Assembly (NCBI GenBank): GCA_963817785.1
Contig: CAWFPL010000002.1
Span: 620,001-684,000, forward strand
DNA from: JAKALD01 sp963817785
GTDB lineage: Bacteria > Pseudomonadota > Gammaproteobacteria > Burkholderiales > SG8-39
DNA length: 64,000 nucleotides
Direction of reading: 5' to 3'
Made by a program: the position numbers and the translations under genes
The notes under the pieces: model-generated
What the model was told of the DNA's origin: nothing
The model's database searches: none
Seen by the model: the letters and a program-made list of their open reading frames with translations, nothing else
Part shown: positions 52,327-60,389 of the stretch, piece after piece
How the letters are laid out: each line of letters starts with the position of its first letter
Numbering within the stretch: position 1 is the first letter of the stretch

Positions 52327-53319
52327 ATGGCGAAAAAGCGGATGGTGCAGGCGATCAACGAGGCGATCGGCGAGGAGATGGAGCGCGACGCTTCGATCAT
52401 CGTCATGGGCGAGGACGTGCACATCAGCCCGGTGGGCGACACGCGCGGGCTGATCGAGCGGTTCGGGCCGGCGCGGGTGCGCAATACGCCGATTTCCGAG
52501 TCGGTCATGAGCGGCATGGCGGTGGGCGCCGCGGCGACCGGGCTGCGGGTGATCTGCCACCTGTTCTACGGCAACTTCATCTACACCGGCTTCGACGCGA
52601 TCGCGAACCAGGCGGCGAAGCTGCGCTACATGCTCGGCGGGCAGGTCAAGCTGCCGATTCTCTACATGGCGATGATCGGCGGCGGGCGCTCGGTCGCGGC
52701 GCAGCACTCGGACAGCATGCATCCGATCCTGATGAACCTGGGCGGCATCAAGATCATCATGCCCGCTTCCCCGGGGGACGCGAAAGGCCTGGTCAAGGCG
52801 GCGCTGCGCGACGACAACCCGATTTTTCTCCTGCAGGCGGCGGGTCGCGGCGGAGAGGCCGGCGAAGTGCCCGACGGGGATTACACGATTCCGCTCGGCA
52901 AGGCGGACGAGAAGCGCACCGGCAACGACGTCACCATCGTGGCGATCGGCAGCATGGTGAAGCCCGCGCTCAAGGCCTGCGACGAGCTGGCGAAGCAGGG
53001 CATCTCGGCGAGCCTGATCGACCCCCGCACGGTGGTGCCGATGGACTACGACACGATCCTCGCCTCCGTGGGCCGCACCGGCCGGCTGGTCGTCGTCGAC
53101 GAGGCGCGCAAGTCGTGCAGCGCGGCGAGCGAGATCGCTGCGACCGTCGCCGAGCGCGGCTTTCACCTGCTCAAGGCACCCATCAAGCGCGTCGCGGTCG
53201 AGGACGTGGCGATCCCGTATTCCCCCGTGCTCGAAAAGGCGGTGCTGCCCGATCATCAGAGGATCGTCGGCGCCGTTCTCGAGATCGCCAGTGCCGAAGG
53301 AGCGCGCCGCCATGGTTGA
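52327..53319 (+). CDS. 2-oxoacid/acetoin dehydrogenase E1 component, beta subunit
   Basis: 330 residues, the PDH beta/AcoB fold: MGEDVHISPVGDTRGL, the E-rich ISESVMSGMAVGAAATG, and AQHSDSMHPILMNLGGIKIIMPASPGDAKGL (pyrimidine-binding domain), and a transketolase C-terminal domain (IDPRTVVPMDYDTIL). Forms the heterotetramer with the alpha subunit. The stop overlaps the next gene by 8 nt. Confidence 0.9.
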   Translation: MAKKRMVQAINEAIGEEMERDASIIVMGEDVHISPVGDTRGLIERFGPARVRNTPISESVMSGMAVGAAATGLRVICHLFYGNFIYTGFDAIANQAAKLRYMLGGQVKLPILYMAMIGGGRSVAAQHSDSMHPILMNLGGIKIIMPASPGDAKGLVKAALRDDNPIFLLQAAGRGGEAGEVPDGDYTIPLGKADEKRTGNDVTIVAIGSMVKPALKACDELAKQGISASLIDPRTVVPMDYDTILASVGRTGRLVVVDEARKSCSAASEIAATVAERGFHLLKAPIKRVAVEDVAIPYSPVLEKAVLPDHQRIVGAVLEIASAEGARRHG

Positions 53320-53560
53320 GCTGAAGCTGGGCAGGATCGGAATGAACATGGAAGAGGCCACGCTCAAGGTCTGGCACAAGGCGCCCGGCGAACGCTTCAA
53401 GCAGGGCGAGCCGCTCTACGACATCGAGACCGAGAAGGTCGCTACCGAGATTCCGGCGCCCTTCGACGGCAAGCTCGTCGAGATCGTCGCCAACGTCGAG
53501 GACAGCGTCGAAGTCGGCGGGGTCGTGTGCCGCGTCGAGCAGGACGGGCCGGCGGCCTGA
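53312..53560 (+). CDS. Free-standing lipoyl-domain protein
   Basis: 82 residues making a single lipoyl/biotinyl domain; the modified Lys is K42 in IETEKVATEI, the lipoyl-type context (ETEKA-like) and not the biotin MKM. There is no peripheral-subunit-binding or acyltransferase domain, so this is not a full E2. ATG 53312 overlaps the E1 beta stop. It probably serves as the swinging arm for the E1 pair, with E2/E3 functions supplied elsewhere (inference). Confidence 0.85.
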   Translation: MVELKLGRIGMNMEEATLKVWHKAPGERFKQGEPLYDIETEKVATEIPAPFDGKLVEIVANVEDSVEVGGVVCRVEQDGPAA

Positions 53561-53577
53561 GCCGGTTCGACCTCGCC

Positions 53578-54522
53578 ATGAACGGGCTCGACCGGGACGT
53601 CGCGCGGATCCTGGAGGGGATGCGGCGCAACAACACGCCGCTTCTGTCCAGCCAGCCGATCGAGGCCGCGCGCAGGAATTACGACAAGGGAATGCGCCTG
53701 CTCGATCTCGCGCCCGACGCGTCGGTCGCCGCGCGCGACGAGCAGCTGGGCCCCGGGGCGGGCGGGCTACGCGTGCGCGAGTACACGCCGGCGCAACGCG
53801 CTCCCGGCGCGGCGGGCGGGCTGCTGTGGCTGCACGGCGGCGGCTACTGCGTGGGCAGCATCGAGACGAGCGACATCGTGTGCCGGATGTTCGCGGCGAG
53901 CTCCGGCTGCAGCGTCTTTTCGGCGGGGTACCGGCTCGCCCCGGAACATCCGTTCCCGGCCGCGGTCGACGACGCGCTGCACGCCTACCGCTGGGCCCTC
54001 GCGCGGCTGAGCGAGCAGTCGGCGCGGCCGGCGCGGCTCGCGGTTGCCGGCGACAGCGCCGGCGGCACGCTCGCCGCCGTCGTGTCGCTGCTCGCGCGCG
54101 AGGCCGATCTGCCGCCGCCGGCGGCGCAGATCCTGGTCTATCCGAGCGCCATTGGGCGCAGGCCGAGCGCATCGAAGCAGCGCTTCGCCGAGGGCCACTT
54201 CCTGACCCTGAACGACGTCGACTGGTTCTACCGCAACTACACGCAGGGGCGGGACCTCGACGACGATCCCCGCTTTGCTCCCATCGCGGCGCGCAGCCTG
54301 CGCGCGCAGCCGGGCTCCCTGATCATCACGGCGGAGTGCGACCCGCTCGCCGATGACGCCCTGGCCTACGCCGAAGCGCTGGCGGGCGCCGGCAACGAGG
54401 TCCGCCACGAGGTCTTCCCCGGCATGATCCACGGCTTCTTCAACATGGCCGGAGTGGTTCCGGGCGCGCTTGAGGCGCACGCCATGGCGAGGCGATTCCT
54501 GGACGCGGCCTTCGCGGATTAG
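53578..54522 (+). CDS. Alpha/beta hydrolase of the hormone-sensitive-lipase family
   Basis: Esterase of 314 residues with the oxyanion motif HGGGY (about 86-90), nucleophile elbow GDSAGG (about 158-163), acid Asp in ECDPLADDA and His in GMIHGFFNM. Broad-range carboxylesterases of this family act on short acyl esters. It is the last gene of the E1 run, starting 17 nt behind the lipoyl protein, and converges with the GntR gene across 11 nt. Confidence 0.88.
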   Translation: MNGLDRDVARILEGMRRNNTPLLSSQPIEAARRNYDKGMRLLDLAPDASVAARDEQLGPGAGGLRVREYTPAQRAPGAAGGLLWLHGGGYCVGSIETSDIVCRMFAASSGCSVFSAGYRLAPEHPFPAAVDDALHAYRWALARLSEQSARPARLAVAGDSAGGTLAAVVSLLAREADLPPPAAQILVYPSAIGRRPSASKQRFAEGHFLTLNDVDWFYRNYTQGRDLDDDPRFAPIAARSLRAQPGSLIITAECDPLADDALAYAEALAGAGNEVRHEVFPGMIHGFFNMAGVVPGALEAHAMARRFLDAAFAD

Positions 54523-54533
54523 GCCGCCGCGGC

Positions 54534-55370
54534 CTAGCGGGCGCCGGGCACGAGGTCCGTCGGCGTCGCCGCGTGCCAGTCCGCGGACGACTCCGAGATG
54601 TAGAGCCGGTAGTCGGTCGGCGGTACGAACATCTGCTGGTAGGAGACCGGGCGAGTGCGCCCCGCGCTCGCGGCGATCTCGACGATCATGCCGAGCGTGC
54701 GCCGGTGCAGGCCGATGGCGCGGCACGCGATTTCCGGCAGCATCGCGCAACGCACCGTGTGCGCGATGTTGCTGACCGGCAACCGATAGGCATCCTGGAT
54801 GAGGTGCACGAAGTTGACGCCGTCCAGCTCCCGGGCGGGGGCTGCGGCGATGACCGGGTAGACCTCGGGATCGAGGTACACGTGGTTGAACGCGACCAGC
54901 TCGCTGTTGACGCGGATCTGCCGGTCGATGCGCAGCAGCCGCTTTCCGGGCTTGCCCTGCGTCAGCCAGCTGAACCACGGACCGGTCTCGACCACCTGCC
55001 GCCGGCCGATCACCTTGGTGAACATCGGCAGGAACCCGCTGCCGTCCTCGGCCAGGAAGCGAAACAGCCAAGGGCCGCCGATGCGCTGGTGACCGGGTGC
55101 GACGAAGCTCCCGCTGCGCTGCTTGCGGGTGACGAAACCCTCCGCAACCAGGGTCTGGATCGCCCGCTGCACGGTGCCGAGGCTGTAAGGCGTCATCGCA
55201 GTCAGCTCGAGCTCGGTGGGCAGCCGGTCGCCGCCCTTCCAGTAGCCGTCCTCGATTGCCGCGATGATGGCTTCGCGCAGGATCCTGTACTTCGGTCCGC
55301 CGAGCGCGGCACGCGGCCGGTATTTCGCGAAGAATCTTTCGCGCCGGCGTTCCTGCGGGACGGGGGTCAT
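54534..55370 (-). CDS. GntR family regulator with UTRA (HutC-type) domain
   Basis: 278 residues. N-terminal winged helix (about 18-85, with KYRILREAIIAAIEDGYWKGGDRLPTE split by loops and SLGTVQRAIQTLVAEGFVTRKQRSGSF) and a UTRA ligand-binding domain (about 100-260). HutC-type proteins sense small-molecule substrates of nearby pathways. It diverges from the third importer operon and an inverted repeat overlaps that promoter. Confidence 0.88.
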   Translation of the reverse strand: MTPVPQERRRERFFAKYRPRAALGGPKYRILREAIIAAIEDGYWKGGDRLPTELELTAMTPYSLGTVQRAIQTLVAEGFVTRKQRSGSFVAPGHQRIGGPWLFRFLAEDGSGFLPMFTKVIGRRQVVETGPWFSWLTQGKPGKRLLRIDRQIRVNSELVAFNHVYLDPEVYPVIAAAPARELDGVNFVHLIQDAYRLPVSNIAHTVRCAMLPEIACRAIGLHRRTLGMIVEIAASAGRTRPVSYQQMFVPPTDYRLYISESSADWHAATPTDLVPGAR

Positions 55371-55438
55371 GTCGGAATGTCGGCCTTTGCCGTGTTGACG
55401 GATAGCATACCGCTTCCTTGCGCCGCGGGCCGCGCGCG

Positions 55439-55479
55439 TTGACACCAAAACTATATAGTAGTAACGTGGATTTACTATA
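55439..55479 (+). promoter_or_regulatory. Promoter and candidate GntR operator of the third importer operon
   Basis: TTGACA (55439-55444), a 17-bp spacer and TAACGT (55462-55467). The inverted repeat TATAGTA (55454-55460) / TACTATA (55473-55479) with 12-nt centre lies on both sides of the -10 box. This AT-rich patch stands out in a GC-rich region. In the rest of the gap to 55642 only a GC-rich leader with GAGGAG (55552) is seen. Confidence 0.6.
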
Positions 55480-55642
55480 AAGCAAGGCCGCCGCCACCGC
55501 CGGGAACCCGCGACGGCGCGCGCCGAGCGCGCCGCAACACCAAGAGAGCAGGAGGAGCGATGAAGCGACAGCGCCATCCCGATGCGCCGCCCGCGTGCGC
55601 GCGTCGCACGCCCTTGCAATTGCGAGCCGGGAAGCGATCCTG

Positions 55643-56503
55643 ATGTCCGGACACGCGCCGAATCTGACCAGCGTGCGCGCCGACCCGCAGGAGCCGGCAC
55701 AGGCGCGCGCGCCCGGGCGGGCAGGCGCGCGCTCCCGCTGGTGGACCGTGCTGTGGAACTGCGTGTCGCTCGCCGTCGCGCTGCTCGTCTGGCAGATCGG
55801 CGCCGCCGAGTACCACTCGCCGTACTTGCCGGGGCCGGGGGCGATCTACGAGGCGTTCATCGATCTGGCGCGCAACGGCGACGTCCTGGGCAACAGCCTG
55901 TGGACCCACATCTGGGCGAGCGTGTACCGCCTGCTGGTCGGCTTCGGCCTCGGCGTGGTATTCGGGGTGCCGCTCGGGCTGCTGATGGGGCTGTACAACG
56001 CCGTCTACCGGAACATCCGCGCCGTGATCGAGCCCTTCCGGTTCATTCCGCCGATCGCGTGGATCCCCCTGGCGATCATCCTGTTCACCGGCCTGACGCG
56101 CTACGCGTTCCTGATCTTCCTCGGCGCCTTCTTTCCGATCTTCACCGCGACCTTGATCGGCGTCGCGCGCGTCGAGCCGATCCACCGCAAGGTGGCGATG
56201 GTCTATGGCGCCGGCAAGGCCTACGTGCTCGCGCGCATCGTCGTCCCGACCGTGCTGCCGGACATTCTCGGGGGCATGCGCGTCGGCCTGGGGACGGCGT
56301 GGATGACGATCGTCGCCGCCGAGCTCACCGGCGGCACGCCGATCGGCCTCGGTCGCATGATGGTGAACTACTCGGAGCTGCTGCGCATTCCCGAGGTGGT
56401 CGTCGCCATGGTATTGATCGGACTGATCGGGTTCGCCTTTAACGAGATCCTGCTGCTGCTGGAGAAGTACCTGTTCCGGTGGCGCTGGCAGGTCACGCTC
56501 TAG
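55643..56503 (+). CDS. NitT/TauT-type ABC transporter permease 3
   Basis: 286 residues, about six membrane helices after a 35-residue cytoplasmic tail, coupling loop YGAGKAYVLARIVVPTVLPDILGG. Unlike the two importers upstream, this one has a single permease gene, so it probably forms a homodimer. ATG 55643 chosen; a GTG at 55595 is possible. Confidence 0.88.
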   Translation: MSGHAPNLTSVRADPQEPAQARAPGRAGARSRWWTVLWNCVSLAVALLVWQIGAAEYHSPYLPGPGAIYEAFIDLARNGDVLGNSLWTHIWASVYRLLVGFGLGVVFGVPLGLLMGLYNAVYRNIRAVIEPFRFIPPIAWIPLAIILFTGLTRYAFLIFLGAFFPIFTATLIGVARVEPIHRKVAMVYGAGKAYVLARIVVPTVLPDILGGMRVGLGTAWMTIVAAELTGGTPIGLGRMMVNYSELLRIPEVVVAMVLIGLIGFAFNEILLLLEKYLFRWRWQVTL

Positions 56504-56513
56504 GGCGCGCGTC

Positions 56514-57311
56514 ATGACCGCCACGCTTCCAAGGCCGCGAGACACATCGATGAGCGAGCGCAACGTGAAGGTGGACGTGGACATCTCGCACAGCTTCGGC
56601 GCGCTGTGCGTGCACGACGCGCTGCAGTTCGCGGTGCGCGAGAACGAGTTCTTGTGCCTGTGCGGGCCGAGCGGCTGCGGCAAGACCACGCTGCTCGACA
56701 TCCTGGCAGGCGTGCTCAAGCCCACGCGGGGGCGCGTCCTGGTCCACGGGAAGGCCGTGAACCCGAAGCGGCAGAACATCTCGTTCGTGTTCCAAGAGCC
56801 TTCCACCCTGCCGTGGCTCACGGTCCGCGACAACGTCGCGGTGGGGCTGCGCATCAAGAAGCGCCCGGATAGCGAAGTCAGGCGCGTGGTCGACGACATC
56901 CTCGGAGTCGTCAACCTGCGCGGCTACGAGGACTACTACCCGCACCAGATCTCCGGCGGCATGAAGCAGCGCGTGGCGATCGCACGCGCATTCGCCACGG
57001 ACGCAGACGTGATCCTGATGGACGAGCCCTTCGTCAGCCTTGACCAGCCGACGCGCGAGCGGATGCAGGCGGAGGTGCTGAGCATCTGGGGGCGCAAGAA
57101 GGGCACCATCATCTTCGTGACACACAACCTCGAGGAGGCGGTGTTCCTCGGGGATCGGGCCATCGTGCTGTCGGCCAAGCCGGCGCGGATCCTGGCCGAC
57201 GTGCCGATCACGCTGCCGCGGCCGCGCAACACGCTGAGCCCGGAGTTCATGCGGCTGCGCGCGCAGTTCGCCAGCCTGATGAATTCGGCGGTGCCGTCGC
57301 GCGCCGGTTGA
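56514..57311 (+). CDS. NitT/TauT-type ABC transporter ATP-binding protein 3
   Basis: 265 residues: Walker A GPSGCGKTT, Q-loop FQEPSTLPW, signature ISGGMKQR, Walker B LMDEPFVSLD, and switch THNLEEA. It differs clearly from ATPases 1 and 2. It starts 11 nt behind the permease; an internal ATG at 56550 is an alternative. Confidence 0.9.
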   Translation: MTATLPRPRDTSMSERNVKVDVDISHSFGALCVHDALQFAVRENEFLCLCGPSGCGKTTLLDILAGVLKPTRGRVLVHGKAVNPKRQNISFVFQEPSTLPWLTVRDNVAVGLRIKKRPDSEVRRVVDDILGVVNLRGYEDYYPHQISGGMKQRVAIARAFATDADVILMDEPFVSLDQPTRERMQAEVLSIWGRKKGTIIFVTHNLEEAVFLGDRAIVLSAKPARILADVPITLPRPRNTLSPEFMRLRAQFASLMNSAVPSRAG

Positions 57312-57396
57312 TGGGCGCACGAGGCATGCAGAAGTGCGCGCCGCGCCAGCGCGACGCGCTTGGTCGAAGTAGTGATAACTCGGAGGAGGGTTGAAA

Positions 57397-58428
57397 ATGC
57401 AAATCACTGATCGTGTCTCGCGCCCCGGGCGGCGGCTGTTCGCCGGCCTGGCCGGCGCCGTATTCGCACTCGGCCTCGCACTCGGCTTCTCGCCGGCGGC
57501 GCTGGCGCAGGGCGGCAAGACGCTCACCACGGTGCGCCTGGGCGACGAGATCGGCTCGGAGGCCGACTACGCCAACATCTGGGTGGCCGACGCACTGGGC
57601 TACTACGCCGACGAGGGCATCAAGATCGACCGTCGCACCTTCAACAACGGCCCGGAAGGACTGCTGCATTTCGCCAACGGGGAGATCGACATGATCGCCG
57701 CCGGGCTGGCGCCGTTCATGGAGATGGCCGCGCGCGGGCAGGACTTCAAGATGCTGATGTCGGTCACCAAGTACAACGCGCCGCTTGTCGGCGCGAAGAA
57801 GTACCACTCGTACAAGGACCTCAACGGGCAGAAGGTCGGCAGCCCCGGCCTGGGCACGGTGCAGGACGCGGTCCTGACCTACGTCGAGAACACCCAGCAC
57901 ATCAAGTTCCAGCGGGTGTTCGCCAAGGTGTCGGACTTCGCGATCATGGCGCAGAAGGGCGAGATCGCGGCGTTCATCTCGTGGGAGCCCGCCGCCGCGA
58001 CGGCGATCCACCAGAATCCGGCGCTGCACTACGTGGCCCAGCTTCCGCCGATCAAGAACGCGGAAAGCCTCGAGGTCATCGTATCGCCGGCCTTCGTGAA
58101 GGAACATCCCCAGGCGGTCGAGGGGTTCGTGCGCGCGACGCTGCGCGGCATGCAGTACATCAAGACCCACTCGGCGCACAAGGTGGCCGAAATCGTCGCC
58201 AAGAAGATGAACAATCCGAAGGGCGTGCCGATCGTCCTGGACGCCATGAAATCGATCACGGTGACGGACCCGCGCGTGGACATGCCCTCGACCCGGATCA
58301 TCCTCAAGGCGGTCATCGACGCCAAGAAGATCCCGGCGTCCTTCGGCCAGGACATCGACGGCTGGGTGAACAAGTACCTCGAGTACAGCTATCTCGACAA
58401 GGCGGAAAAGAGCGTCCACTGGCAATGA
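57397..58428 (+). CDS. NitT/TauT-type substrate-binding protein 3
   Basis: Periplasmic receptor of 343 residues. A signal peptide of about 35 residues ends at SPAALAQ. The mature part shows YANIWVADALGYYADEGI, FANGEIDMIAAG, GSPGLGTVQD and FISWEPAA, as in SsuA/NMT1 proteins. ATG 57397 follows GGAGGAGGG. The stop overlaps the next gene, tying the transporter to the enzyme genes. Confidence 0.88.
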   Translation: MQITDRVSRPGRRLFAGLAGAVFALGLALGFSPAALAQGGKTLTTVRLGDEIGSEADYANIWVADALGYYADEGIKIDRRTFNNGPEGLLHFANGEIDMIAAGLAPFMEMAARGQDFKMLMSVTKYNAPLVGAKKYHSYKDLNGQKVGSPGLGTVQDAVLTYVENTQHIKFQRVFAKVSDFAIMAQKGEIAAFISWEPAAATAIHQNPALHYVAQLPPIKNAESLEVIVSPAFVKEHPQAVEGFVRATLRGMQYIKTHSAHKVAEIVAKKMNNPKGVPIVLDAMKSITVTDPRVDMPSTRIILKAVIDAKKIPASFGQDIDGWVNKYLEYSYLDKAEKSVHWQ

Positions 58429-59867
58429 GCGGTGGACCGGTTTCAGGCGGGCAGGCGCGCGCGGGCGTGACCGCGGCGCACCCGGAGGCGGCACGGGCGG
58501 GGCGCACACTCCTCGAGCGCGGCGGCAACGCGGTGGACGCCGCAGTCGCGACGGCGTTTGCCCTGGCGGTGGTCGATGCCGCAAATTGCGGGGTCGGCGG
58601 CCACGGCGGCTGCATGGTGATCGCCGATCGCGGTGGGACGGCATGCGAGCAAGTGGACTTCAATACCGCGGCCCCCATCGAGTTCGATTTTGGCCGCCTG
58701 CGCAACGCCGGACGCTCGTGGGGGTTCGCGCACGGCGGTGCGTCGGTCTCGGTGCCCGCTGCCGCGCTCGGCCTGCTCGCCGCTCACCGGAAGTACGGCC
58801 GGCGCCCCTTGGCTGAGGTGATGGCTCCCTCCGTGGAGCTTGCCGCGCAGGGGATCCCGGTGAGCGCGGGGCTCGCGGCCGCACTGCGCTGGGCCGCGCG
58901 CAATCATCACGCACTGAACAGTGAGTTCCGCAGGATCTTCTTTTCAGGCGACACGCCCCTCGACGCGGGAGCGCCGCTGAGGCAACCCGACCTCGCGGCC
59001 ACGCTTCGGCGGATTGCGGACGAGGGGGAGGCCGCCTTGCGGGCGGGGTCGCTCGTCGAGGCCATCGTGCGCAGCGTGAACGCGGAAGGGGGCGCGCTGT
59101 CGACGAAGGATTTCGGCGCCTACGCGCCTCAAACGGGCCCCGCCGACCGATCGACGTACCGGGACGCTGCGATTTTTGGCGTGGCGCGAGCATGGTCCGG
59201 CTTCGAGGTGCTGGCAAGCGCGTTGCGGGAGCTGGAGCATCAGCCGCTCGAGCGCGGGCGCTCCCCCGGATATGTCGAGCAGATTGCCTCGGCTCTCAGG
59301 GTCGGCTGGAACCGGCGCGCAGCACCCTTTCGAAAGTCTGCCCTGGCGGCCGCGCACACGACCCACTTGTGCGCGGTCGATGCCGAGGGCTGCCTGGTGT
59401 CGCTGACCTTCACCCACGGGCCGCTGTGGTTCGGCTCAGGTCTCGTCGCAGGCGGCACCGGCATCGTGCTCAACGCCGGGGCAAACCTGCTGGTCGAGGC
59501 CGAAGCCCGCGCGCCGGTGGCATTGCACAACATGTGTCCCGTCATCGTGCGGGACGCGAACGGCAGCCGGCACGCGATCGGATCGCCTGGCGGGACACGA
59601 ATTCCCGCCATCGTACTGCAGGCGGTCACGGACCTTCTCGACCATGGAATCGACCTCGCCGAAGCCCTCGCGCTTCCCAGGGTGGCCGTCACACCGGATG
59701 GCCTGCTCGAAGCGGACCCTGAACTTGCAGGCGCGCTTCCGCAGGCGCGGGCGATCGAACTCCACGAGTACTACGGTCCAGCGTCAAGCCTCACCGTGAC
59801 GCCAGACGGTCGAGTGACCTGCGGCCTCGATTCACGGTTCGAGCCGGCCTTTGCGGCCGCTGGGTGA
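58425..59867 (+). CDS. Gamma-glutamyltransferase-like Ntn hydrolase
   Basis: 480 residues of the GGT family, which mature by autoproteolysis in front of a Thr. Conserved parts are RAGRTLLERGGNAVDAAVATAFALAVVDAANCGVGGHGG split over the N-terminus, the nucleophile candidate T312 in HTTHLCAVDAEG, and NNMCP-like LHNMCPVIV and SPGGTRIPA. Shorter than E. coli GGT (about 580) and without a signal peptide, so cytoplasmic. It may hydrolyse a gamma-glutamyl or other amide (cephalosporin-acylase-like) of the imported compound. Confidence 0.85.
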   Translation: MSGGPVSGGQARAGVTAAHPEAARAGRTLLERGGNAVDAAVATAFALAVVDAANCGVGGHGGCMVIADRGGTACEQVDFNTAAPIEFDFGRLRNAGRSWGFAHGGASVSVPAAALGLLAAHRKYGRRPLAEVMAPSVELAAQGIPVSAGLAAALRWAARNHHALNSEFRRIFFSGDTPLDAGAPLRQPDLAATLRRIADEGEAALRAGSLVEAIVRSVNAEGGALSTKDFGAYAPQTGPADRSTYRDAAIFGVARAWSGFEVLASALRELEHQPLERGRSPGYVEQIASALRVGWNRRAAPFRKSALAAAHTTHLCAVDAEGCLVSLTFTHGPLWFGSGLVAGGTGIVLNAGANLLVEAEARAPVALHNMCPVIVRDANGSRHAIGSPGGTRIPAIVLQAVTDLLDHGIDLAEALALPRVAVTPDGLLEADPELAGALPQARAIELHEYYGPASSLTVTPDGRVTCGLDSRFEPAFAAAG

Positions 59868-59920
59868 GGGACTCCGGCGCTCATGGGGATAGGGCGGCGC
59901 CGTGGAAACGAGGAGGGTTC

Positions 59921-60385
59921 ATGGGACTTAGCGAGAGCGACGTCGCCAGGATCCTGAAGCTCGTCGACGAGTCGCAGTTCGACGAGGTGCGCGTGGAGTT
60001 CGCGGACCTCAAGATCCACCTGCGGCGCAGCCCGGCCCGGCCCGCCGCGCCTGCGGAACCGCGTGAGGCCGAGATTCCCGCGGCCCCCGCGCAGGCGATC
60101 GAGCTTCCCGCAGCGCCGCTCGAGGCGAGCATCCCGGAAGGCTGCGCGGCGGTGCGCTCGCCGATGGTCGGAACCTTCTACCGGGCAGAGTCTCCGGGCG
60201 CGCCGCCGTTCGTGGAGATCGGCGACCGGGTGGGGCCGGAGGACACGGTCTGCCTGGTCGAGGTGATGAAGCTGTTCAACTCGGTGAAGTCGGGAACGAA
60301 GGGAACGGTGCGCGAAATTCTCGCGGCAGACGGGGCGCTCGTGGAATATGGGCAACCGCTCGTCATCATCGATCCTTCGAGGTAG
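59921..60385 (+). CDS. Biotin carboxyl carrier protein
   Basis: 154 residues: N-terminal helix ESDVARILKLVDESQFDEVRVEF, Pro/Ala-rich linker (about 40-75), and a biotinyl domain with the modified Lys117 in EVMKLFNSV. AccB-like in layout, but in a catabolic operon and next to a carboxyltransferase. Start ATG 59921 after AGGAGGG. The carrier for the next gene's carboxyltransferase, in place of a fused domain (inference). Confidence 0.88.
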   Translation: MGLSESDVARILKLVDESQFDEVRVEFADLKIHLRRSPARPAAPAEPREAEIPAAPAQAIELPAAPLEASIPEGCAAVRSPMVGTFYRAESPGAPPFVEIGDRVGPEDTVCLVEVMKLFNSVKSGTKGTVREILAADGALVEYGQPLVIIDPSR

Positions 60386-60389
60386 CGCC

